Shown in pieces: positions 1 through 9,421 of a stretch of DNA of 31,687 nucleotides. The translations under genes were made by a program, and so were the position numbers. Below the pieces are notes generated by a model. That model ran no database searches. It was not told the DNA's origin and saw nothing but the letters and a program-made list of their open reading frames with translations. Source of the DNA: DATJIG01 sp035493495 (GTDB lineage Bacteria > Pseudomonadota > Alphaproteobacteria > SMXQ01); the NCBI GenBank assembly GCA_035493495.1, contig DATJIG010000023.1:1-31687 (forward strand), in the 5' to 3' direction. The first letter of the stretch is position 1; each line of letters begins with the position of its first letter.

Positions 1-780
1 CAGCAGACCGTGCCGATGCTCTATCAGGCGATGCAGGCGGTCCGCGACATCGTTGCCCAGGGCGGCCGCGTGCTGTTCGTCGGCACCAAGCGCCAGGCCC
101 AGGAGAAGGTCGCCGAGGCGGCCAGCAAGTGCGGCCAGTACTACGTCAATCACCGTTGGCTCGGCGGCATGCTGACCAACTGGAAGACCATCTCGGTCTC
201 GATCAAGCGGCTGAAGGAGCTCGAGGAGCAGCTGTCGCAGGAGCAGACCGGCCTCACCAAGAAGGAAAACCTCCAGCTCACCCGTGAGCGCGACAACCTG
301 CTGCGCGCACTCGGCGGCATCAAGGAGATGGGCGGTCTTCCCGACATCCTCTTCATCATCGACACCAACCGCGAAGCGATCGCCGTCAGCGAAGCGCGGA
401 AGCTCGGCGTGCCGGTCGTCGCCGTCGTCGACTCGAACTCGGATCCGGACGGCATCACCTTTCCGATCCCGGGCAACGACGACGCCGTGCGCGCGATCGA
501 CCTTTACTGCAACCTGATGGCCGACGCCGTGCTGTCGGGCATCCAGGAAGAGATGATCAAGGCGGGCGTTGACATCGGCGAGTCCGAGGAGAGCCCGGCC
601 GAGGCGCTGCCCGGCGAGGCCGCCGCGGAAGGCGCGGCCGCTCCTCCGGCCGCCGCCGAGGACAAGGACGCTCCGAAGGGCGCCCGCAAGGGCAAGGGCG
701 CGCGTCCGGCGCCGTCGGTCGAGGTCAAGAAGACACGTCGTCCCAAGAGCAAGACCGAGTCGGCCGACACCGACGCCTAA
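1..780 (+). CDS. rpsB: 30S ribosomal protein S2 (5' end cut off by window edge)
   Basis: Ribosomal protein S2 of the small subunit, needed for late 30S assembly and for docking S1. The frame is open from base 1, so the true start lies outside the window; compared with E. coli S2 about 44 N-terminal residues are missing. Clear S2 blocks are visible: VLFVGTKRQAQ, NHRWLGGMLTNWKT, GGIKEMGGLPD, and VDSNSDPDGITFPIPGNDDA. After the conserved core the protein carries a tail of about 70 residues that is first acidic, then rich in Ala/Pro, then rich in Lys/Arg, absent from E. coli S2 but of a kind seen in alphaproteobacterial S2. It is followed by tsf after 41 bp, the standard rpsB-tsf pair. Identity is certain; only the start is unknown. 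Confidence 0.98.
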   Translation, partial: QQTVPMLYQAMQAVRDIVAQGGRVLFVGTKRQAQEKVAEAASKCGQYYVNHRWLGGMLTNWKTISVSIKRLKELEEQLSQEQTGLTKKENLQLTRERDNLLRALGGIKEMGGLPDILFIIDTNREAIAVSEARKLGVPVVAVVDSNSDPDGITFPIPGNDDAVRAIDLYCNLMADAVLSGIQEEMIKAGVDIGESEESPAEALPGEAAAEGAAAPPAAAEDKDAPKGARKGKGARPAPSVEVKKTRRPKSKTESADTDA

Positions 781-821
781 GCCGGATCAAACCGTAACCC
801 GATTGAACTGAAGGAAGAGCC

Positions 822-1748
822 ATGGCGGAAATCAGCGCCCAGCTCGTAAAGGAGCTCCGCGACAAGTCCGGCGCGGGAATGATGGACTGCAAGAAGGCGC
901 TCGCCGCCACCAACGGCGACCTCGAGGGCGCCGTCGACTGGCTGCGCAAGCAGGGTCTCGCCCAGGCGTCGAAGAAGGCCGGCCGCGTGGCGGCCGAGGG
1001 CCTGGTCGGCGTCGCCGTCCAGGGCGGCCGCGGCGTCATGGTCGAGGTCAACTCCGAGACCGACTTCGTCGCCCGCAACGACAAGTTCCAGGACTTCGTC
1101 GCCAAGGCGAGCGAGATCGGGCTCAAGACCGGCGACGACATCGAGGCCCTCAAGGCCGCGCCGTTCCCGGGCACGTCGAAGTCGGTCCAGGACTACCTGA
1201 CCGAGCTCGTCGCCACCATCGGCGAGAACATCCAGATCCGCCGCGCCAAGGCGCTGTCGGTGCAGCCGGGCGTGGTCGCGAGCTACGTTCACTCGGCGAT
1301 CGCTCCGGGCCGCGGCAAGATCGGCGTGCTGGTCGCGCTCGAGTCGAGCGGCGATGCGGCGAAGCTCACCGAGCTCGGCAAGCAGCTCGCCATGCATGTC
1401 GCCGCGGCGAACCCGCAGTCGGTCAGCGTCGCCACGCTCGATCCGGCGTCGGTCGCGCGCGAGCGGGCGATCCTGGTCGAGCAGGCGAAGCAGTCGGGCA
1501 AGCCCGATGCGGTCGTCGAGAAGATGGTCGAGGGCCGGCTCAAGAAGTTCTACGAGGAGTCTGTGCTGCTCGAGCAGGTGTTCGTCGTCGACGGCGAGAG
1601 TCGCGTCAGCAAGGTCGTCGCCGAGGCCGAGAAGAGTGTTGGCGCGCCGATCAAGGTGGTGGGCTTCGCCCGCTACGCGCTCGGCGAAGGCATCCAGAAG
1701 GCGCAGAGCGACTTCGCGGCCGAGGTGGCCGCCGCCGCTGGACACTGA
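822..1748 (+). CDS. tsf: Elongation factor Ts
   Basis: EF-Ts, the guanine-nucleotide exchange factor that recharges EF-Tu with GTP in the cytoplasm. The 308-residue protein has the N-terminal UBA-like module (LVKELRDKSGAGMMDCKKAL) and the TDFV motif at residues 80-83, which contacts EF-Tu, followed by the two-part dimerisation core. Length is close to that of other proteobacterial EF-Ts. The ATG at 822 is preceded by a good ribosome-binding site (AAGGAAG, 811-817). The gene follows rpsB by 41 bp and probably shares its transcript; a structured 108-bp gap separates it from pyrH. Confidence 0.98.
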   Translation: MAEISAQLVKELRDKSGAGMMDCKKALAATNGDLEGAVDWLRKQGLAQASKKAGRVAAEGLVGVAVQGGRGVMVEVNSETDFVARNDKFQDFVAKASEIGLKTGDDIEALKAAPFPGTSKSVQDYLTELVATIGENIQIRRAKALSVQPGVVASYVHSAIAPGRGKIGVLVALESSGDAAKLTELGKQLAMHVAAANPQSVSVATLDPASVARERAILVEQAKQSGKPDAVVEKMVEGRLKKFYEESVLLEQVFVVDGESRVSKVVAEAEKSVGAPIKVVGFARYALGEGIQKAQSDFAAEVAAAAGH

Positions 1749-1756
1749 TACACTCC

Positions 1757-1812
1757 GCGGCGCGCCGTTCGCGGGGCGGCGCGCCGCAGAGCCCTCCGGC
1801 TGCGACAGCCGG
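1757..1812 (+). promoter_or_regulatory. Two consecutive hairpins in the tsf-pyrH gap
   Basis: The gap holds two perfect inverted repeats. The first pairs 1757-1766 (GCGGCGCGCC) with 1778-1787 across an 11-base loop. The second pairs 1796-1801 (CCGGCT) with 1807-1812 across a 5-base loop. Neither is followed by a run of T, so a simple intrinsic terminator is not supported. They could be a processing, pausing or mRNA-stability element that sets pyrH output relative to rpsB-tsf. The pairing is read directly; the role is inferred. Confidence 0.45.
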
Positions 1813-1856
1813 GTGCAACCCAGGGACCCGCCGCGGGAGGGGATGACGACGACGCC

Positions 1857-2600
1857 ATGACGGACGCCGGCCGCCCCGCTTATTCTCGCATCCTCCTCAA
1901 ACTGTCCGGCGAAGCCCTGATGGGGCCGAGCGAATATGGCCTCCACGCGGAAACCGTGAACCGGCTCGCCGACGAGGTCTCGGCGGTCGTCAGGACCGGT
2001 ATCCAGGTCTGCCTCGTCATCGGCGGCGGTAACATCTTCCGCGGCGTCGCGGGCGCGTCTGCCGGCATGGAGCGGGCGAGCGCCGACTACATGGGCATGC
2101 TGGCGACGGTCATCAATTCGCTGGCGGTCCAGAACGCGCTCGAGCAGCGCGACGTGCCGACCCGCGTCCTGTCGGCGATCCCGATGCAGACGGTGTGCGA
2201 GCCTTACATTCGCCGCCGCGCCATCCGCCACATGGAGCTCGGCCGGGTGGTGATCTGCGCGGCCGGCACCGGCAATCCGTACTTCACCACCGACACCGCG
2301 GCCGCCCTGCGCGCGGCCGAACTTGGCTGCGAGGCGCTGCTCAAGGCGACCCAGGTCGACGGCGTCTATTCGGCAGATCCCAAGAAGGTGAAGGGCGCCG
2401 AGCGCTATGACCGCCTGAGCTATCTCGACGTGCTGTCCCGCGACCTCAAGGTCATGGATGCGTCCGCTATCGCGCTCACCCGTGAAAACAATATCCCGAT
2501 TCTGGTATTCTCGATCCACAACCCGGGCGCTTTGGCTGACGTCGTCGCCGGCAAAGGTCGCTACACGATCATCGCCGAAGACAGCGTCCCCGCCCGATAA
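1857..2600 (+). CDS. pyrH: UMP kinase
   Basis: UMP kinase, which phosphorylates UMP to UDP in pyrimidine nucleotide synthesis; a cytoplasmic hexamer of the amino-acid-kinase fold. Seen here: the KLSGE motif at residues 15-19, GGGNIFRG at 56-63, GTGNPYFTTDTAA, and the segment ATQVDGVYSADPKK. The length of 247 residues and the N-terminus (RILLKLSGEAL) match E. coli PyrH, supporting the ATG at 1857. The nearest strong purine stretch (GGGAGGGG, 1835-1842) is 14 bases upstream, unusually far, and a five-codon ORF lies between. frr follows after 20 bp. Confidence 0.97.
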   Translation: MTDAGRPAYSRILLKLSGEALMGPSEYGLHAETVNRLADEVSAVVRTGIQVCLVIGGGNIFRGVAGASAGMERASADYMGMLATVINSLAVQNALEQRDVPTRVLSAIPMQTVCEPYIRRRAIRHMELGRVVICAAGTGNPYFTTDTAAALRAAELGCEALLKATQVDGVYSADPKKVKGAERYDRLSYLDVLSRDLKVMDASAIALTRENNIPILVFSIHNPGALADVVAGKGRYTIIAEDSVPAR

Positions 2601-2620
2601 AAGCCATAAGGTTAGCGACA

Positions 2621-3178
2621 ATGCCTGATCCGGGGATGAACGAGTTCAAGAAGCGCATGGACGGCGCGCTCGGCGTGTTCAAGCAGGAGTTGCAGGGTCT
2701 TCGCACCGGCCGCGCATCGGCCTCGCTGCTCGAGCCGGTGCAGGTGCCGGCCTACGGCGGCGAGATGCCGCTCAACCAGGTCGCCTCGATCAGCGTGCCG
2801 GAGCCGCGGCTGATCGTCGTTAACGTATGGGACCGCGCGCTGGCGTCCGCGGTCGACAAGGCGATCCGCGACGCGAACCTCGGCGTCAATCCGCAGACTG
2901 AGGGGCAGACGATCCGCGTGCCGATTCCGGCGTTGACCCAAGAGCGCCGCACAGAACTGGTGAAGCTTGCGCACAAATACGCCGAGCAGGCGCGCGTCTC
3001 CATCCGCAACGTCCGCCGCGACGGGATGGACAAGCTCAAGAAGATGGAGAAGGACCGCGAGATATCCGAGGACGAGCATCGCTCGTGGTCGGAGAAGATC
3101 CAGGCGATGACCGACGGCCACATCAAGGACGTCGACGGGACTCTCGCGTCCAAGGAAAAAGACATCATGACGGTCTGA
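2621..3178 (+). CDS. frr: Ribosome recycling factor
   Basis: RRF, which together with EF-G splits the post-termination ribosome. The protein has 185 residues, the usual length. It contains the signature LRTGRASASLLEPVQVPAYG, the hinge region with VWDRALASAVDKAIRDANLG, and the C-terminal helix of the three-helix bundle rich in charged residues (RRDGMDKLKKMEKDREISED). The ATG at 2621 has the ribosome-binding site TAAGGT at 2607-2612. It sits between pyrH and uppS (6 bp gap) in the conserved order. Confidence 0.98.
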   Translation: MPDPGMNEFKKRMDGALGVFKQELQGLRTGRASASLLEPVQVPAYGGEMPLNQVASISVPEPRLIVVNVWDRALASAVDKAIRDANLGVNPQTEGQTIRVPIPALTQERRTELVKLAHKYAEQARVSIRNVRRDGMDKLKKMEKDREISEDEHRSWSEKIQAMTDGHIKDVDGTLASKEKDIMTV

Positions 3179-3184
3179 GTTCGG

Positions 3185-3899
<715 letters not shown>

Positions 3900-3919
<20 letters not shown>

Positions 3920-4736
3920 TCGGTCGGTCGGGGTGTCCTTCAGCCCGTTGACGCTTCGCATCCTTTCGGCGGTGGCCCTCGGAATCCCGACGGTCGCCGC
4001 AATCGCCTGGGGTCGCCCCGCCCTCGAGGTGTGGCTCGCCGTGTTCGTCGTCCTGATGGCGCGCGAGTGGCACATGCTGTGCGGCGGGCGCGATTGGACC
4101 GGTTCCCGCCTTGCCCTTGCCGCATCCGCTGTCCTGGTGCTGGGACTATCGGTGTTCGACGCCTACGGCGCGGCGCTGGCGGTGATCGTCGTCGCCATCC
4201 CTGTCGTCTACATGCTGGCACGCCGTGAGACCGGCCTGCGCTGGGGCTGGACTGCCTCCGGCGTCCCCTACATCGGTCTGACGGCGCTGGCTCTGTCCTG
4301 GCTCCGGGCTGTCCCCGACGTCGGGCTGCTCAACCTCCTGTGGGTATTCGCTGTGGTCTGGGCGACCGATACCACCGCCTATGCCGCCGGACGGACCCTG
4401 GGCGGCCCCAAGCTCGCGCCCCCCATCAGCCCCAACAAGACCTGGTCCGGCGCCGTAGGGGGCCTGATCGGGGCAGGGATCGTGGGGGCGGTGCTGGGGG
4501 AGGTGGCCGGGACCGGGCCGGCGACCCCGGCGGTGGCCGGAATGGCGCTCTCGATCGTCGCCCAGGCCGGGGATTTGGCGGAATCGGCGGTAAAGCGGCG
4601 CTTCGGCGTTAAGGATTCAGGGTCTATTATTCCGGGGCACGGCGGCCTGTTCGACCGTGTCGACGCCTTGTTGGCGGCGGCACCGGCGGCCGCCCTTGCC
4701 TTAAGTGTCGTCGGAGCGGACCGCCTGTGGCAGTAA
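3900..4736 (+). CDS. cdsA: Phosphatidate cytidylyltransferase (CDP-diglyceride synthase)
   Basis: Integral membrane enzyme that converts phosphatidic acid and CTP to CDP-diacylglycerol, the precursor of all major phospholipids. The family signature is present near the C-terminus: SAVKRRFGVKDSGSIIPGHG followed by GLFDRVD. Several hydrophobic segments precede it. The ATG at 3900 gives 278 residues and overlaps uppS by 20 bp; the frame is open further upstream to an ATG at 3864, but that would lie deep in uppS and adds a non-conserved stretch. No strong ribosome-binding site is visible, so the exact start is the weak point. The end overlaps dxr by 10 bp. Confidence 0.93.
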
Positions 4737-5932
4737 CGGCAATCAGTCACGATCACGCCCGCAAGCGGATCACCATTCTGGGATCGACGGGCTCGGTCGG
4801 CTGTAACACGGTCGATATCGTCCGCCGGCGACCCGAGGGCTACGAGGTCGCCGCACTCACCGCCCATACCAATGTCGACCTGCTCATCCGCCAGGCGCTC
4901 GAGCTACGTCCCAAGCTCGCGGTCATCGCGGATCCCGCTCGCTACGCCGCCCTGAAGGCCGGTCTCGCCGGCACCAATGTCGCGGTCGCGGCCGGGGCCG
5001 AGGGGCTGATCGAGGCGGCTGAGGTTCCCGCCGACCGGGTCATCGCGGCGATCGTCGGCGCGGCGGGCCTCGCGCCCACGCTGACGGCGATCCGTCGCGG
5101 GGCCGTCATCGGCATCGCCAACAAGGAGTGCCTGGTCTGCGCCGGCGACCTCGTCACGGCGGCGGCGGCGACCTCGGGCGCGAAGCTGGTGCCGGTCGAT
5201 TCCGAGCACAGCGCTATCTTCCAGGTGTTCGACTTCGAGAACGCAGACGCGGTCGAGAAGATCATCCTGACCGCCTCCGGCGGACCGTTCCTGCGCCGCG
5301 AACGGGCGAGCCTTTCGCGCGTGACGCCGGCCGAGGCCGTCGCCCATCCCAACTGGGACATGGGCGCGAAGATCTCGGTCGATTCGGCGACGATGATGAA
5401 CAAGGGCCTCGAGCTGATTGAGGCCTGGCATCTGTTCCCGGTCGGCGAGGAGCAGATCGAGATCCTGATCCATCCGCAGTCGGTCGTGCACAGCATGGTC
5501 GCCTACACCGACGGGTCGGTGCTGGCGCAGATGGGCGCTCCCGACATGCGTACGCCGATCGCCTATGCGCTTGATTGGCCGCGCCGCGGCCCGTCGCCGG
5601 CGGCACGGCTCGACCTTGCGCGGGTCGGCACGCTGAACTTCGAGGCGCCCGACGAAACGCGGTTCCCGGCGCTGGCGCTGGCGCGCGCGGCGCTCAAGGA
5701 AGGGGGCGGCGCGCCCACCGTGCTGAACGCCGCCAACGAGATCGCGGTCGAGGGATTCCTCGCCGGGCGAATCGGATTCCTCGACATCACCGGCGTCGTC
5801 GAAACCGTGCTCACACGCGTCCCGCGCAATCGGGCGACGACGCTCGCCGGCACAGTGGCTCTCGACGCGGCGGCGCGTCGGGAGGCGGAGGCCGTAATCG
5901 CCGCGCTTGCCCGCACCACGCGGGCTGGGTAA
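4727..5932 (+). CDS. dxr: 1-deoxy-D-xylulose 5-phosphate reductoisomerase
   Basis: DXP reductoisomerase makes 2-C-methyl-D-erythritol 4-phosphate, the second step of the MEP isoprenoid pathway, using NADPH and a divalent metal. Residues seen: the NADPH-binding GSTGSVG at 19-25, the metal ligands Asp158 and Glu160 in VPVDSEHSAIFQ, and Glu229 in MMNKGLELIEA. Length 401 is normal. The start is a GTG at 4727 that overlaps the end of cdsA by 10 bp. The pathway feeds the product of the nearby uppS, so isoprenoid supply and carrier synthesis are encoded together. Confidence 0.97.
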   Translation: MAVTAISHDHARKRITILGSTGSVGCNTVDIVRRRPEGYEVAALTAHTNVDLLIRQALELRPKLAVIADPARYAALKAGLAGTNVAVAAGAEGLIEAAEVPADRVIAAIVGAAGLAPTLTAIRRGAVIGIANKECLVCAGDLVTAAAATSGAKLVPVDSEHSAIFQVFDFENADAVEKIILTASGGPFLRRERASLSRVTPAEAVAHPNWDMGAKISVDSATMMNKGLELIEAWHLFPVGEEQIEILIHPQSVVHSMVAYTDGSVLAQMGAPDMRTPIAYALDWPRRGPSPAARLDLARVGTLNFEAPDETRFPALALARAALKEGGGAPTVLNAANEIAVEGFLAGRIGFLDITGVVETVLTRVPRNRATTLAGTVALDAAARREAEAVIAALARTTRAG

Positions 5933-5941
5933 GGAATAGGC

Positions 5942-7096
5942 ATGTTGCGTGAACTGATCGACTTGCTGTGGGCGAACGGTTTGGCGTTCGTCTTCATCCT
6001 TTGCGTCGTCGTCTTCATCCATGAACTCGGCCATTATCTCGCCGCCAAGCGTGCCGGGGTTCGCGTCGAGGTGTTCTCGCTCGGCTTCGGCCCCGAGCTG
6101 TTCGGCTGGAACGACCGCAGCGGCACGCGCTGGCGGGTGAGCCTGCTGCCGCTCGGCGGCTACGTGAAGATGTTCGGCGAGAGCGTCGCCACCGAGGGCA
6201 GCTCCGAGGAGCGCGAGCGCGCCGCCCGGACGATGACCCCTGAAGAGCGCGACGTCGCTTTCATCCACAAATCGCTTCCGCGTCGCGCCGGCATCGTCGC
6301 CGCGGGACCGGTCGCAAACTTCGTGCTGGCGTGGGTTGTCCTCGCGGCGCTGTTTATCTCCGTCGGCCGGCCGTTCACCGCGCCGACCGTGGGCGATGTG
6401 GTGCCGGGCAGCGTCGCCGAACAGGTAGGTCTGCAGCCGGGCGACGTGTTCGTCCGGGCCGGCGGCCAGGCGGTGCACCGGTTCGAGGACGTGCAGCAGA
6501 TCGTCGCCGCGAGCGCCGATCGTCCGCTGAAGCTGACGATCCGCCGCGGCGGCAACGACCTCAACCTCGAGGTGGTGCCGCGCCGCAACGTCATCACCGA
6601 CAACTTCGGCAATCGCCGCGAGGTCGGTCAGCTCGGCGTCAGCCATGCCGGTCGCGAGTTCGAGAAGATGTCGCCGGGGGGCGCACTGTGGGCCGCCGGC
6701 GATGAGACCTATCAGGTCGCCGCCTCGACCCTGCAGGCGGTCTGGCAGATGATCACCGGGGCCCGGTCGGCCGACGATCTCGGCGGCCCGATCCGCATCG
6801 CGCAGATGTCGGGGCAGGCGGCGGAAGCCGGTCTTGCGACGGTGTTCTGGTTCCTGGCGATGCTGTCGATCAACCTCGGCCTGATCAACCTGTTTCCGGT
6901 GCCGATGCTGGACGGCGGCCATCTGATGTTCTATGTCGCCGAGGCGGTCCGGGGACGGCCGCTGTCGGAGCGGATGGTCGAGTACGGCTTCCGAGTCGGC
7001 CTCGGCCTTGTCGTCACCCTGTTCCTGTTCGTCACCTATCAGGACCTATCCCGGTTTCAGAAGGTTGTGGATTTCTTCCGTGCGCTGGTAAGCTAA
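5942..7096 (+). CDS. rseP: RIP metalloprotease RseP (site-2 protease, one PDZ domain)
   Basis: Inner-membrane zinc protease that cleaves membrane-embedded substrates, including anti-sigma factors in the envelope stress response. The zinc motif HELGH is at residues 27-31 in the first membrane helix; the second active-site motif NLFPVPMLDGG is at about 316-326 with Asp324 as the third ligand. A single PDZ domain lies at about 110-200 (PTVGDVVPGSVAEQVGLQPG). E. coli RseP has two PDZ domains and about 450 residues; 384 residues with one PDZ is common in alphaproteobacteria. It sits 9 bp after dxr and 4 bp before bamA. Confidence 0.96.
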   Translation: MLRELIDLLWANGLAFVFILCVVVFIHELGHYLAAKRAGVRVEVFSLGFGPELFGWNDRSGTRWRVSLLPLGGYVKMFGESVATEGSSEERERAARTMTPEERDVAFIHKSLPRRAGIVAAGPVANFVLAWVVLAALFISVGRPFTAPTVGDVVPGSVAEQVGLQPGDVFVRAGGQAVHRFEDVQQIVAASADRPLKLTIRRGGNDLNLEVVPRRNVITDNFGNRREVGQLGVSHAGREFEKMSPGGALWAAGDETYQVAASTLQAVWQMITGARSADDLGGPIRIAQMSGQAAEAGLATVFWFLAMLSINLGLINLFPVPMLDGGHLMFYVAEAVRGRPLSERMVEYGFRVGLGLVVTLFLFVTYQDLSRFQKVVDFFRALVS

Positions 7097-7100
7097 CTAG

Positions 7101-9419
7101 ATGAAATTAAAAGACACACGGTCTTCGAGGGGGAAGACCAGGGGGCGGTGGCCGGCGTGTCTGGCCATCGTGTGCGTCGCAATCCTCATCGCCTTCGGCG
7201 GTATCGCGGCTCTGGCCCAGACGGGCCAGACCATCCGCGAGATCCGCGTCGAGGGCGTGCAGCGCATCGAGCCCGAAACCGTCCGCTCGTATCTCACGAT
7301 CCACGCGGGCGAAGACTTTGACGCGTCGAAGGTCGACGAGTCGCTGAAAGCCCTGTTCGCAACCGGGCTCTTCGCCGACGTCTCGATCCGGCGGGAAGGC
7401 GACGTGGCCGTCGTCCAGGTGGTCGAAAATCCGATCATCAACCGTCTGGCGTTCGAGGGGAACAGCCGCATCCGCACCGAGGTGCTGGAGAACGAAGTCC
7501 AGCTCAAGCCGCGCATGGTGTACACCCGCACGCGCGTGCAGACCGACGTGCGCCGCATCCTCGACATCTACCGTCGCGAGGGCCGCTTCGCCGCGACTGT
7601 CGAGCCGAAGATCATTCAGCAGCCGGAGAACCGCGTCGATCTCGTGTTCGAGATCGACGAAGGGTCGCCGACGAAGATCTCCAACATCGCCTTCATCGGT
7701 AACCGGCGTTTCAGCGACGACAAGCTGCAGTCGATCATCCAGTCGCAGGAGACGCACTGGTACAGCTTCCTGACAGGCGACGACGTCTACGATCCGGACA
7801 AGCTCCAGTCCGACCGCGAGTTGCTGCGGCGCTTCTATCTGAAGAGCGGCTACGCCGACTTCCGCATCATCTCGGCCGTCGCCGAGCTGACGCCGGACCG
7901 CAAGGCCTTCCTCGTCACGTTCACGCTCGACGAAGGGCCGCGCTACAAGTTCGGCGACATCAAGGTCAACACCACCCTCCCGGACGTCGACACCCAGGCG
8001 TTGATGGACACTATCCGGACGGAGACGGGTGACTGGTACAACGCGGACCGGGTCGAAGAGACGGTCAACCGCATCACCGAGGCGGTGATCGCCCAGGGCC
8101 ATCCGTTCGTCGACGTGCGCCCGAACGTCCAGCGTGATCGCGACAACCTCAAGATCAACGTCACGTACGACGTGGCGGAAGGCCAGCGCCTGTTCGTCGA
8201 GCGCATCGACATCCGCGGCAACACCCGCACCCAGGACAAGGTGATCCGCCGGCAGTTCAAGCTCGTCGAAGGCGATGCCTTTAACGCCGCGCGATTCAAC
8301 CGCAGCCGACGCAACCTTCAGGAGCTCCAGTACTTCAAGAAGGTCGACATCAGCCGCACCGAGGGCTCGAGCCCCGACCAGACGGTGATTGACGTCAACG
8401 TCGAGGAGCAGCCTACGGGCTCGCTCAACATCGGCGCCGGCTATTCGACGTCGAACGGCATCATCACCATGGTGTCGATCGGCGAGCAGAACCTGTTCGG
8501 CCGTGGCCTGCAGGGCAGCATCAGCCTGATGCTCGGCACCGATCAGCAGCAGGCGTACCTGTCGCTGACCGACCCGGCGTTCCTCGATCGCAACATGTCG
8601 GGCGGCTTCGACATCGGCCAGACGCGCACCGACAGCACCAAGAACCTGATGTTCCAGGAAGAGAACTCGAACCTGACGCTGCGCACGGGGTTCAACTACA
8701 ACGATCGCTTGTCGCAGGGCCTCCGCTACTTCGCGAAGGCCGACCGGATCAAATCGGTCGACGTCAGCGCTTCGCCGTTCATCCAGCAGGAAGTCGGCAC
8801 GCGGACGTCGTCGGGCCTCGGCCAGTCGCTCACCTACGACGTGCGTGACAGCAAAATCGACCCGACGGACGGCTACGTCCTGTCGCTGTCGAACGACGTG
8901 TCGGGCCTGGGCGGGAACACCCGCACCTTCAAGACGAACATCACGGGCACCACCTATTACCCGGTGTTCGAGGAGTCGGTGGTCAGCTTCAACGGCCGCG
9001 TCGGCTATGTGAAGGGCCTCGGCCAGGACGTTCACCTGCAGGACCGGTTCTTCCTCGGCGGCGACAGCTTCAAGGGCTTCTCCCGCGGCGGTATCGGCCC
9101 GCGCGACATCGGGCCTTCCAATTCGGCCCTCGGCGGCAACGTGCTGTACACTGCGGGCACGGAGCTCTCGACTCCGCTCAGCGTCGCCAAGGAGTTCGGC
9201 TTGCGCGGCCTCGTGTGGGGTCAGGTCGGCTCGTTGTGGAAGGTCGATGTGTCGGGACCGACGGTCGCCGACGACAACACGCTGCGGGCCAGCATCGGCT
9301 TCGGCATCGCGCTCCGCACGCCTGTCGGCCCAGTCCGCGTCGATCTCGGCTTCCCGGTCAAGAAGAAGAGCTACGACGACGACGAAATCTTCTCCTTCAG
9401 CCTTGGCCAGAGGTTCTAG
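7101..9419 (+). CDS. bamA: Outer membrane protein assembly factor BamA
   Basis: Central subunit of the BAM complex that folds beta-barrel proteins into the outer membrane. The 772-residue protein starts with a signal peptide (hydrophobic stretch about residues 19-38, likely cleavage after ALA at 39). POTRA repeats follow to about residue 420, each with the pattern of a strand, a glycine turn and a helix (for example IDIRGNTRTQDKVIRRQF). A C-terminal barrel follows, with FFLGGDSFKGFSRGGIGPRD and a terminal strand ending in Phe (SLGQRF), the outer-membrane sorting signal. The ATG at 7101 is 4 bp after rseP. Confidence 0.97.
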   Translation: MKLKDTRSSRGKTRGRWPACLAIVCVAILIAFGGIAALAQTGQTIREIRVEGVQRIEPETVRSYLTIHAGEDFDASKVDESLKALFATGLFADVSIRREGDVAVVQVVENPIINRLAFEGNSRIRTEVLENEVQLKPRMVYTRTRVQTDVRRILDIYRREGRFAATVEPKIIQQPENRVDLVFEIDEGSPTKISNIAFIGNRRFSDDKLQSIIQSQETHWYSFLTGDDVYDPDKLQSDRELLRRFYLKSGYADFRIISAVAELTPDRKAFLVTFTLDEGPRYKFGDIKVNTTLPDVDTQALMDTIRTETGDWYNADRVEETVNRITEAVIAQGHPFVDVRPNVQRDRDNLKINVTYDVAEGQRLFVERIDIRGNTRTQDKVIRRQFKLVEGDAFNAARFNRSRRNLQELQYFKKVDISRTEGSSPDQTVIDVNVEEQPTGSLNIGAGYSTSNGIITMVSIGEQNLFGRGLQGSISLMLGTDQQQAYLSLTDPAFLDRNMSGGFDIGQTRTDSTKNLMFQEENSNLTLRTGFNYNDRLSQGLRYFAKADRIKSVDVSASPFIQQEVGTRTSSGLGQSLTYDVRDSKIDPTDGYVLSLSNDVSGLGGNTRTFKTNITGTTYYPVFEESVVSFNGRVGYVKGLGQDVHLQDRFFLGGDSFKGFSRGGIGPRDIGPSNSALGGNVLYTAGTELSTPLSVAKEFGLRGLVWGQVGSLWKVDVSGPTVADDNTLRASIGFGIALRTPVGPVRVDLGFPVKKKSYDDDEIFSFSLGQRF

Positions 9420-9421
9420 TT

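Noticed and set aside
1809..1820. CCGGGTGCAACC shared between the tsf-pyrH gap and the tail at 31213-31224
   Set aside because: A shared 12-mer is expected by chance several times in a GC-rich window of this size.
777..2621. 614-codon open frame on the - strand opposite tsf and pyrH
   Set aside because: It mirrors strong GC-rich third positions of real genes on the other strand, has low-complexity Arg/Asp/Ala composition and no family motif.
4904..6922. 672-codon open frame on the - strand opposite dxr and rseP
   Set aside because: Shadow of two certain genes; composition is Arg/His/Asp/Gln rich without any domain.
7107..9035. 642-codon open frame on the - strand opposite bamA
   Set aside because: Shadow of bamA; no ribosome-binding site and no recognisable domain.
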